Origin: Membranipora membranacea
Taxonomy: Eukaryota; Bryozoa; Gymnolaemata; Cheilostomatida; Membraniporidae
NCBI GenBank assembly: GCA_914767715.1
Contig: OU612071.1
Coordinates: 13,871,493 to 13,935,492, forward strand
DNA length: 64,000 nt
Direction of reading: 5' to 3'
The translations under genes and the position numbers were made by a program. The notes below the pieces were generated by a model that made no database searches, was not told the origin of the DNA, and saw only the letters and a program-made list of their open reading frames with translations. This document shows, one piece after another, positions 23,801 through 35,800 of the stretch (positions are counted from its first letter, which is position 1; every line of letters begins with the position of its first letter).

Positions 23801-26800
23801 CTATAACTATAAGTAGCCTATATGTAATAAATAATCAAATCTCACCTTTAAAGCGGGGGTACGGGTCAGATTCACTTTCTCCCGTCCCTATCCAGGTTGA
23901 AAGATCACCCAATTCCGATTATGTACATGTGCTCCAATTTGGCGCCAAATACATCATAAACAATGCCCTATCAATCAATAATGACTGGTTTACATTTAGC
24001 GATTTTTCTCAGTAATTATTTAGTATTTTTGAAAATCATTATAGCTACACATTCCTCAACTATATTTGACTCCGCTGATGTAGTTTTGAAACCTAATTTT
24101 TTTTTTAGAAGAAAATTAGATGTAAAAAAGTGTAGTAATACAATAATTTTCAGTTCAGTTTATAGTCACAATAGTTTATAGTTTATAGTCACAATGAGTG
24201 TGAAAGCAGGTCCACTGCATGAAATTGATTTTCTAATGAATTATAAATCAATATATCATTAATCATCATGCTTTACGCTATTAAATATGGCTCAATGTAG
24301 CCTGTCTTGACAAGACATGCTATGCTTCGTTGTAATTACCTTGATCTCATAAGTTTTTAGGATTTAATTTTGAGCATAGCAAATTGGTAAAAGTAAGTCT
24401 CATAAAAAAATGTTGGTCCATATTATTACTCCCCGCACAAGTAAATCCCTGTAGATAGACTACCAAGTGTCTACAATTAATGCTGGATCTGAAGTACACT
24501 CCATCTTTAACAATCCAAAAGATTGATGAGTAAATCGATAAAAACAGTGTTGCAGGCAAGTGCTCTTCCTGCATGCCTGGCTTCACAGAGACACATTACT
24601 CCGGCACATGCAAGGTTAGATATTTCTTTGCAAAGAGTCAAAAGAATATACTTAGGACATATCTAGTACTTTTAAGTTACGTAGTAGAATCAGTGGTGTA
24701 CAGTGAACAAAATACAAATCATGTGATCCAGCCGTGAAATTGACCACTTTCGCCATGAGGTGATGGCAGCATGCTGCCATTGCTGCAATGTAGCAGATAT
24801 ATTTCCAATTCACACACATTTAATGGCAGCTCTTTAGCTCCTGATCAATTTCTTGGACTCAGGTGACCATTTTAAACCTTAGTTATCCAAGTGAAGGTCA
24901 ATCCTAACATGACTGAATGTGGTTGGTTGCATTGGAATTGGCGACCGAGAAATGGAATAAGTTGGTACAAAGTAGAAATTGATCATGTCACTATCGAGTG
25001 CTAGTTATTCAATTGATTTAATTTGCTCACAAAAAGTCAAAACAATCTGGATAAAAAATTATGTACTCGATATGCACAGTAAGCTATGCCCATTGTGAGT
25101 GGTGCTAATAAAACTATAAATTACTGACTATTGATTATTTCAATCAATTACAAGTTATGTTTTGTTCAAACTTGAGTATAGGCTATTTTGGACATTTCGC
25201 TTTGAAGTAAAAATGGTTTTGTTGCTGACTAAAAGGAACACTTTGCTGCTCACCAACCGAAGGTGTTATTCTGAAATCATCATGGTGCAATTTGGATTTA
25301 CTGGAGATTTTTGTCATAGCTACTTTCGTTCTTCGAAAGAGCCCTAGAGGATGTTGAACAACTGTCAAAGGTTTGTTACAAGCTGTATATCCATCAAATC
25401 GACTCCTACGTCTTATAATGAAGATAATCGGCATACCAGGCTTTTAGCCAGCAAGATGTTTTTGATCTGTTGAGGTCGAGTTGTCTTCCATCTGTGTGTA
25501 TACAATATACTGTATGATCAATTGCTCATAGCATCATCATTCACTCGTTCTGCAGATGAACTCAGATTTTCTTTCTGCAGATATTCACTCATTTTGCAGA
25601 TAAACTCTGACTATGGCTGATGATCTTGTGTATTTCTTCTCGGATTTGACCCTTCCTGTGCTCCATGCTCTAGGTGCAGGAGCAGGTGAGGCGGTTAGAC
25701 ATTCGTGTGAAGTGATCAGCATCCTACTTCTAACTGCTGTGCTGAGTGTGGGAGATTGCGCTACAAATATGTGGGAGTTCATTCAGTTTGACCCAACAAT
25801 GGTGCATGACCCGACAGAGGAATTCCATGCTTGCGACTTCCCAAAGAATGGGCCCAAAAACCGAGGCGTCGGTCGAAACCTTGATAGATATATGGCAGTA
25901 TAGTCTTGTTCTCACTGCGTTTACCGCCATCTTGAAAGTTTGCCTGACTTTCTACACCATCAACGTTGTCAGAAAAAGGATACATGTGGTCAGAGTCGAA
26001 AATGATGCTGACGAAAACAGACGGACTCTTGCGGAAAGCCAAAAGATTATTATCATTTGGGACCTGTTCAACAGCTTTTGGGAGTTTGTTTTTGATATCC
26101 TTGGGATCAGTATTGTCAAAGTGACGCTTGCATTCATTTCTCCAGCTGCTCTTGCAAACCTGATGACACGATCAAGCCAAACATCAGGAACGGTCACACT
26201 TTTAGTCACAATTGTTGAATACCTTATCATGATTTACAGAACCTATGCCTGCAGTTGTTCCAATGAATCCGGATGCTGCCAAAATACAGGTCCAGTTGTG
26301 TTTAACATGCTCATGCTTTTCTTTCATTCCATTGGATTAGGAGCAGCAATGTTCTCAGCCTGCATGTCATTTGCCGCTGTCATCCACATGGATTTTGTTA
26401 CAAACATGACTGTGTTAGGTGTGCTGTCTGGTGTCTTATTTTTGTTATCATATATTTCTATGGGATTTTATCGATGCTGCTGTAGTAGCTCTTAGCCATT
26501 TATTGCTATAAAAGTGCCTTCCTTTTCTCTGAGGCATTGCACACTATCTGAATGCATGCATTGTTTAACGCTAATAAATGAAGGCAGCGTTTGTATCGCA
26601 CAGGGTCAATTTTTTATCATTGTACCTGCGGTACATTTTCCTGAAATCTCAGGGACATATTATTGATAACAGGCTTGTGCGAGTATTGCCATTGCTTTAA
26701 AAACCAGATAATTTTGCATTCAGAAGTATGCACCAATATGTTTAACCAGAAAATTTGGCATTCTTGGCATCTCGACAAATCTCCTTAGGGTCTGAACGAG

Positions 26801-29800
26801 TCATAATTCTCTAGAGTGGAATTTTATTATGATTTCTGAAAGAATGATTTGACATCTATTATTGGTTGGGCGGTTATCCACTACTCGGTCTGAAAATGTC
26901 TCGTGAGGAAAATCTACTAACTGAAACTGTTTATGAGTAGATTTCGTTTTGGTCATCACCAATTCTTACTGAAATGGCTCTGGAATAACTCAAAAGTAAA
27001 AATATTGATCTGAAGACAAAAACCAGGTAGAAGCAATAACAAAATGGTTTCTTGGGCTTCCATATCACAGACTGTGAACCAGCATTCAGTCTCACATTAT
27101 TACTTAAAAGCCTTAGTTTGAGGCTGCTCTTTTGTATCACATCTTATCCTCCATATGTTATTCTATCATGTGAGCGATTTTCAGCTTTAGAATCAAAATA
27201 TTGAGAAAGTTATGGCCTCTCAAATTTCCAAAATGACGGCAATTTATCGGCAGTAAGAATCAGCGGGCAATCCCTATGGTACGTCACAACCATCATCCTT
27301 ATTACGATACACTAATAAATATGTTGATGATCAAAATGTTCAGATGTGTAACGGTCTCGAACCCAGGTCCAAATGGCTTTGCAGGCAACGCCGCTAATAC
27401 TGAGCTATATTGTCTACAGGCTCTCCTAGTTGGTCCAGGTTTAGCGTCGTTGCTTATAGGTATGTGGACCCGGGTTCGATTCCCACCTAGGTCCAAATTT
27501 TGATCATCATCTTATCTGTGTGATTATTAGTGCATTACCTCATAATAAGTATGACCATAGACAAAACACATGTCTATGGTTGTACCCCAGGGGGAACATC
27601 CGCTTATTCCCAATGCCGATTGAAGGCAATCACCCTGTTGAGAGGCCATAACTTCCTCAATATTTGGATTCTAAAGCTGAAAATCGCTCACATGATAGAA
27701 AAAAATACGGAGAATAAGATGTGATACAAAAGCGCAGTCTCAAACTAAGTCTTTAAGTCTAGGGTCGTAACGCATGCATCTCTCAATTCAGCGTTGTATA
27801 ATTTTAATGTTCTCTGATGCATAATATGTGTATTCATACTGATAGTTACGAGTTTTACCCCGCACGTTGCTACATAATGACTTCTCTTGATCACCTCATT
27901 CCTTGACCTGATATCCGTTGTTGGAGGACTCCATTGGGTAGGTTTAGGAAATCCAGATGACTGTAACTTTTCATGACCTGCACCTGTCCTAATTGATCTC
28001 ATATTGATTAGAATAGAAGTAATTATTATAGAACAATGTATTTAGTAAAGTTCCCCCATACAAAGTGCTGCAATGAATAGAAAAGCCACATTGTTTTGTT
28101 GCAAGGCACCGGAGAAACAGAGGAAATGGAACAACAGTGTTATTCTCTAAAAATGTCTTTAGACCTTTGCCAAAAAAATTGGACTGGCTATATTGGTTTT
28201 TGGAAAATCCCTGCTCTGGATAACCCAACACGTGTTCCATTTTTTGTTATAAACTGTGGTGTTATATTATATAAATGAGAATGGTGGGATTGAAATGTTT
28301 ATTTCAGTTCCAGCTGCCTTCACCTCCACATCTAAGCTTCCTAAGGAGGTAAGTTGATTGTTTATTGGATATTGTTAGGCTTGTTGGCAGCTATACTCTA
28401 AAGATGTATGACCACAGAAATTTAAATTTAAATCTCTGAATCTATATTATTACTGACTTTTAATTTTATTTAATTGATCAATATCATCTAGCCTTTTATG
28501 TAACACTGCATAGGCTAATGATCTTTGACTTGAAGTTAAATTCCCTTTGTATCATATACACAAAAATGCCAAAAGTTGTTGAGCGACTATATTTTTGTGA
28601 GGTATCTTGTTCTGAAAAAAATTTCTATAACTTTATAACCTATAACTTTAAAACTTTCATTGCTTTATTTCTAGTATTGAACCAGAAAAAAACCTAAAGA
28701 AAAAATATCGTCAGCTACAGTAACAACTCCGTATCACATAAATAAAAAGAAACCAGGAATACAGCAAGGTACGTTATATTTCTGTTCTAAAGTATCGTAT
28801 TTTTCTTTGACAACACTGTCATGAATTCATGTTGAATGACTTGTCTTGACACTTGCAACGCTGGAATATATGTTTAAGTTTTTCAATGTATTGTCTTTTA
28901 TTATCAATAACGAGCGCATTACTAAATATTTTCTTTGTTTCTCCTGTATGACAGAATTCTGCGATCGAAGCTATGGCTGAGCTCATGTCAGTGTTTTCCG
29001 ATGTGACCCTGCCTGCTTTGAAAACCCTCACAGGAGTCACAGAAGAAGTTGCTGGATGCTGCCCCAGGCTACAGGGCTTAGCTTGGATCATATTCCTCCA
29101 TGTGATCCACGCATTGTTCTGCATTGCTGACTCTTGCACAAATGCATGGGAATTTACTCAATTTGAATTAAATTCCTACTTCAATGACAGTGAGCTTGCA
29201 GAGAGGGAATTTTTAACAAAGTTGTTAGTCCACTGGGGTGGTTATGTCTTTTGTTTTTCAATCATTCCTGGTGTAAGTAGAGCTGCTTTGACCTGTGTAA
29301 TGGCTCGCTTCCTGCATAAACAGTCAAAGAAAGTAGGAGTTATGACCCAAACAGACACGGACAAGCAATCCGTAATCACTGATTCTAAAACCATGTTATA
29401 CTGGATGATAGGCAACAGCATTGCAGAGTTTATTTTTGAGATTTTGGGGATGAGCACAGCAAAGCTAGTAATAGCTTTTAAATCCGAGTTAGCTTTGCAA
29501 GCACTTATGACCACCCCAAGCAAGATATCGGGAGGTTTTACTCTGATATTAGCTATTATTGATTATATACTGTTGGGTAGAAGGAGCTATATTTCTTACC
29601 AACAAGGATCTGGATGTTGCAGAGGGATGGAGTATGGAATAGGTTTTACAGCTCTTTTTCTGTTCCAATCTGTTGGTTTAGGCACATCCATGTACTCATT
29701 TGCCATTTCTATGGGCTTTGTGAATGTTTACACATATGACTCAAAGGACTTCTATATAAATATTTTGATTGTCGGAGGCCTCTCCTTAGGAGCTTGTTTC

Positions 29801-32800
29801 GTAACAGCTATTTTTATGGGCCTTTACAGTTGTTTGTGCCGAGCTAGATAAATTTTATATCTGATTTTATTTATTTATTGTATTTGAACATTTTTATTCA
29901 ACTTTTTTACTGTCTGATCGCTCTGAAATCTGTGGTAATACATTTATTGATAAAATATAAAGCAGTGATACTATCAATAAAGCCAGCCTACTGTCGGATA
30001 AATAGCCTTATATTGCACTGCAATGTTATAATAAAATAAAGATTGCCTTGTGGCATATTAATGGTATTTGTTTCTTCTGACATAATTAAGATTTCAGCAA
30101 AGCATTATAGGGGTTGTCATCCTCAAATTCCCTTAAAACTGTGGATCACTTTGGTAGGAAGCAGGGCGTGTCCTTCCCACAAATTATCCAGCCAATTTTG
30201 TCATAATGTTCAACTTTTGCTATAAAAAATATTCCATTGCCATGATTGAATACAATCAATAGGACATGGAATGTTAATGTAACATTTCTCTGGAACTTTC
30301 CTGCACTGCTTGAATATAGGAAGAAATGAAACTGCATTATGTGTGCCATTGTTGTTGTGTGCTCAATGTGTATTCTTGCGTACTATGACCCTTTTGCCAA
30401 CAAGAATTTAGGGAAAGCAGTGGGAATACGATGCACACTGATCACGTGATATACTGTTGCATGTATTCTCTGAGCAATAGAGAGTGAATTAATTCAAGTA
30501 GTAGTAGTATTATCTTAACGAATTTGGTGTGATGACCCGTGTTCAATTTCATTAATTAGGGGTGGGTACATTTTAGGAACTGCTACTATATTTACTCTAA
30601 CGATCAGAGATACACATGATAATAGTGTAGTCTCGATTTCTGTGGTAATGCAATATGCACTCAGGAGACAGTACCACACAGCTAGTCGATTTTCCTCATT
30701 TTTTAATTCAGGTAGAGGATGTGCTGCTCACTTCCTCTGTGGATACACTGGTAGATCATCTCTCTCAGAACTGTGACACAGACGCAGACCGAGTTCTTAT
30801 GTTCTATCGATGGATGAGGGAGGTCGAGACTAACACCCCGTCTGCTAACGAAGACCATGCTGCTTACTACTTTGCGAGGAGCCCCAAACAACCAATAGCT
30901 TTACTGGAGCTGTTTCAGAAACTCTGCGGGTGAGTTACAATGAATGAGGTAGATGCTGCCAGTAAGAGCCTTATTTAAATGGAATTAAATTTATTCGCAG
31001 GGCTATCAGCTACAAATATTCTAAGGTGCATTGCTTTCAATATTCTGTATACATATATGTTCATATACGCTTAAAATATAAATTCTCGAGACATATATAC
31101 CTGAAATTTGGGAGCTTAGATAATTAGGATACAGAATAAGGGTTGTAGCAATTTGAGCTATTCGGACATAACAACAATACATAATAATGAAAAATAGGAA
31201 ATGCAGTGTAATTACTGTTGTCAATAGGAAGTTGTTTGGCTGTTGAGTTCGTCATACAAATTTAATAATATCCGTCATGTTATGATGTGTGGGCAATACT
31301 GGAATTGGTGAAAATGCGTATCGAAAAAATCCTCATAAATATGACTATCATCAGGACCCAAGCATCTCAAACAGACCAGTGAAATGAGCAAATTTCTATG
31401 CCCAATAAAGTCATCCTGGAAAATCCAGGCTCAAATTTTTAACAAAGAAATATTATTGACACTTCCTCTTACTGCAAACTCCCATCATGTCAACATAAGA
31501 ATATTTGTGCCTTCTGTGCCAATACACTATATCGATTTTCACTTTTTGTATCAATTAGAACTAGGTTGATGTGAAAATTTACTAATTGTTTCAGTATAAT
31601 AGGTGAGATATCTGTATTTGTAGAGTTTGTAACATACAATGTGAGATAATCAGGGGGTTCGCCAAAGGAGCTACATTCGCCAAGTCACTAGGTATGTGTC
31701 CACTGGACCTCGTATTTAGTTCTTAGATCTGTCCACATTTTTATCAGCAAAGCTAATGCATGATTCAGCTTCCAAATATTGAACACCCTCACATGTTTGA
31801 ACTGTACCAGAACTTTGTGCATTGTATAAAGGGCTATGATTAACAATTTCACTCACAACAGGGAGTTCTGACCCGAACTCCCTGCTAACTTACTTTCTAA
31901 CATTTGATGTTGGTAGTTGTGTCCCTATTGACATAAGGCAGATAACTCCCATTATTCCCCTAATCCCTTTATATTCACTCTTGAAGTTGCTTGCTGCGAA
32001 ACTAAACTTTCATTCAAATGTGAACTCTCATAACAAAGTAACATACTTGAAAGCTGTTTTGGACCCAAGCTTAGCCAACCAGCTGTGATGCTGAATATTG
32101 TATTCTGCTATCCATCGTTCATTTGCAGCAGCAGTGTTTACGTTAGTTATCTTAAAATGCGTTAAAAAGTTCAAATTAATGAATGAGTTATGGAGTCGAT
32201 CGATCCTAACCATTTCATTTCTCTGTGTTTAGGTTAGTGCATGCAAATGTCTCAATGAATCAGTTCTGGAATCGATCCATCCCTAACCAAAACATTGCAC
32301 TATTTCTTACCAATAGGTGAGCCAAACTTCAAACTCAAAGAGCCGAATCATCACTGGTTAGCTGTGGCCATCAAGGATTTCTGGTACCTTATCGATCTCA
32401 CCTGGTGCGTCCAACAGAAGACAGATTTCTACTTCCTGTGTGAGCCGGCTGTGTTTATATATAATCATCTCCCCCTGCAGGAGGAGTGGCAGCTTCTGTT
32501 CAGGCCTGTCACTAGAGAGGAGTTCATCGACTTTGCGTAAGTAATAAATGCTATATCAATATTTGGAATAGCACATATTACCCTAGAGAAGTTTATATTA
32601 TTAGATTAAGTTTTGGGGGGGGGGGGAGGGGTGGTGTAGCTAACATTTATAGCTAGCCAAGTTTGTAGCGTATATAAAATGATATGGAGGAGAATATGGC
32701 AGCTAATACCAAACTTAGCTACTTGAGGCATGTGTGAAATTTCTTCTTCTTCTCTTTGTCAATAACAATGTCTATTTGTCCGTACCTCTAAACATGGGCC

Positions 32801-35800
32801 CTATTTTTTTTGTTGGTAACCCTCCAGCGAGACTAGTCAGGCTACAGATATATTAAGCCAATTTCCCAATCTTGTTTCATCATAGATATTGAATAACAAT
32901 TCAATTAATAATGTAACCGATGATATTAATAATCATTTAAACCGGCCAAACTCAACCAGTGTTTCTTTTCTCACACAGATTTCTACACAAATCCTTCTAT
33001 TACCATGAGCTTGAGCTGATGAGTCATCAGAATGCTACCATCAAATCACTCACTGGTAAGATTCATACTCAACTTTACTGGTCTGGTCCATAGACCTGAC
33101 ATGAGTATACCTAGATAGGACACCATGTTCTGTAAAAAAAAACAGCAAATTGATGGAATGTTTCATTCGAATTATTGTGAAGCATTAGTGATTTGATCAA
33201 GGCAAGTTTTCGGCTCTATTGCTACTTTCAAAATTACAACCCGACTAAAATTAATCGACTTATTCGCAAAAAAACCTGGTCTGCGGACTACAAATCAATG
33301 ATATTACTGTGCTGCTACACAAGTGCCTACTAATTCTCTATATATAGTTTTGTGTCTAGGTTGATATTTATTAAGTCTCGGGTCTGGTGCCATCTCGCTC
33401 GTTAAAACCTGTGCAGGACTAGGCAAACAAAACATGAGTACGTGTGAATCATAGATATGATAATAATATTAACAATTAAAAATTAAATTTGAAGGATCAA
33501 ACTCAGTATAGATTGCCTCATCTGGAGTTGTCCCTCCACTGTTGATAGCTGAAAGAAGAAAACCCGTTACAAACCGATTGGGATTATCTGCAAAATTTCT
33601 GTTCAAAGTTATATCCCATTGATTACAGTGCAATTATTACAGAACTACTTTGTAATGTACTGGTACATTTTAGTATACATATTGTATTATGTTGGTCAAA
33701 TAATAGTACCTTATAGTATACATGTATTACTATTATAGTTATAATATAATAATCTCCTCTCACAGGTGAAGAGGTCATCAGGATAGATTACAAGGATGAG
33801 AGAATCTGGAGTTTCAGATTTACTTGTGAGAAAGGAGGTACAATAGTCAACATCCTCGCTGGAGTCCCTCTTGAGAAATGTGTTATGGTCGAGGTAATGT
33901 ATGGTAATATAGTAACGAACCAATATGGCAAAAACCAAATTTTGGGAAATACTTGTTGGATCTTCCCCTGTGTTTAGTGTAAAAGATCACAATGATTTAG
34001 CAGTATTGTGTTTTGGCCTCATTGTTCTGGTATCCCAAATAAGCCACTTGGTTCCCAAATGATAAATTAAAGTGATTTTCCGCCATCACTTGTTGTTATA
34101 TTTTATTTACATGTGAGCCGTGGGATATTACAAGAATTCAGTTTAACCAACCTTTATTTTGTAGCACTATTAATGTGTTGTGTATGTACTATTGCGACAT
34201 AGTAAGTTGTGTATATTTTGTAGGCGTTTGAAGGTAAAGCCTGGTATAATGATTGTATATTTTGTAGGCGTTTGAAGGTAAAGCCTGGTTCAATGATTGT
34301 ATATTTTGTAGGCCTTTAAAGGTAAAGGCTGGTTCAATGATTTTATTCTTATAGACGTTTGAAGGTAAAGCCTGGTTCAATGATTGTAATATTTTGTAGG
34401 CGTTTGAAGGTAAAGCCCGGTTCAATGTGCGGATGCCGTCAGCTGATAAGTTCAGACTGGATATATTCTGTCAGGATCCTGAGTACATGTCGTCTCCTCC
34501 GTCACTTATCTGCTCATATATCATACAGGTCTGTTATATCAAATATACAAGGCCATCCCCACAATGCAATAACATTCCCAGAAAGCGATGTCCTCCCCAC
34601 AATGCAATGTACTCCCCACAATGCAATGTTATTACCACAATGCAATACGATTACCACAATGACTCACAAACCTAGATACTCCAAGGAGTTCTGTTAACTC
34701 ACAGGCTAGTCATATATTATGTTGTTATTCTTTCAACAGAATTCAAGTTTGCAATGAGGTCTTTCAAATTCGTAAAGTTGTTGGATATTCTATTGATAAC
34801 CTATTGTTAGCTTATCCGTCTAATTGAGCCAAGACACCAATACAGATGGTACTACGAAGTTCAAGACATTCATTGCATTTAATATTTAGATTCTCCCACG
34901 TGCCAGCTTAACCCATCATGTTTGTAACTCTTGATTTCTAGCATTTTTCCGGATGATGCTGACTTTAGTTTATCATTTGTTTTCTCTCTGTTGTAGGCTA
35001 TGAAAGGACTGACTAATTTCGTGAACTTTCCGTCACTTGAGGCGAAACTTTGGGGACCGACTGCAGAGTCACTGAATACAGGACTTGTGGCTAAAAGTCA
35101 CAAGAGAGGCAGGTGAGTGTTTTATTTACTACCCCAGGGTATTTCAACAGTGGAATACAAATAAATCTGTAAATCTGTAAATCTGTAGTGATAGCCAAGT
35201 TGTGGTGTAGACAGACTTGCAAAATCCATCATGAGACATTTCAAAACTGGCTGGTATGGAGTTAACGGCTTAGTTGTGGAACAGTTGGCAAAGAAAAGAA
35301 TTTCCGAACAAATCACAAATTCTTCTTATTGCCTTTTTGAGATTAAAATATATAACTTGTTTTTATATTATTAGCTTAAGATAGGTGTTTGATTTGTTTG
35401 CTAAAAGTTCAGAACGTCGCTGTTGTGACCTGCAGACACCTATCAATAAATCTTCCCACGTTCTCAATGCTGCTCTGCCTTACAGTTCCATTATTTGGAG
35501 TTGCTTACTCATCCAAGTGAATATGCTTACTCTGTTATATTTGGCCGTTTTTTCTCACCCAGGATATTTGTGGAGGAGTCTGCTCAGATCACATTTGATA
35601 GTAAGAAGGAGCAGTTCTTAGTTTGTCACCTCGATACTGAGCAAGAGACGGACTTTGATCTGGAGCAGTGTGTTATAGACTCCTACAGTAGTGAGGAGAA
35701 AGGTAAACAATTCTATACTAATATTAATACTAGCACTAATAAAATCAAGTTTGATCAATTTTGCCAGCGTTTGACCTGCCCCCCCCCCCTTCCTCTACTG

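Larger units (their letters stand above)
22933..25612. other. KY intron, left of nested gene 1
   Basis: Contains a degenerate repeat of AGTATTT-like units at about 23030-23280. A possible Cys-rich orphan exon lies at 24552-24612 (see rejected list). Otherwise nothing recognisable. Confidence 0.35.

Noticed and set aside
24552-24612. Possible Cys-rich exon (KCSSCMPGFTE) with AG and GT borders
   Set aside because: Isolated, 61 nt, phase 1-0, does not fit the KY model and no neighbouring exon of the same kind is seen. Kept only as a note.
27340-27500. Apparent tRNA genes on both strands
   Set aside because: Boxes A and B are present but the acceptor stems do not pair and the units lie inside an inverted SINE-like repeat.
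30712-30929. Starting the KY exon at the strong acceptor before 30712
   Set aside because: It gives phase 0, which clashes with the phase 1 end at 28768; the acceptor at 30664 restores the frame. An unseen exon with the 30712 acceptor remains possible.
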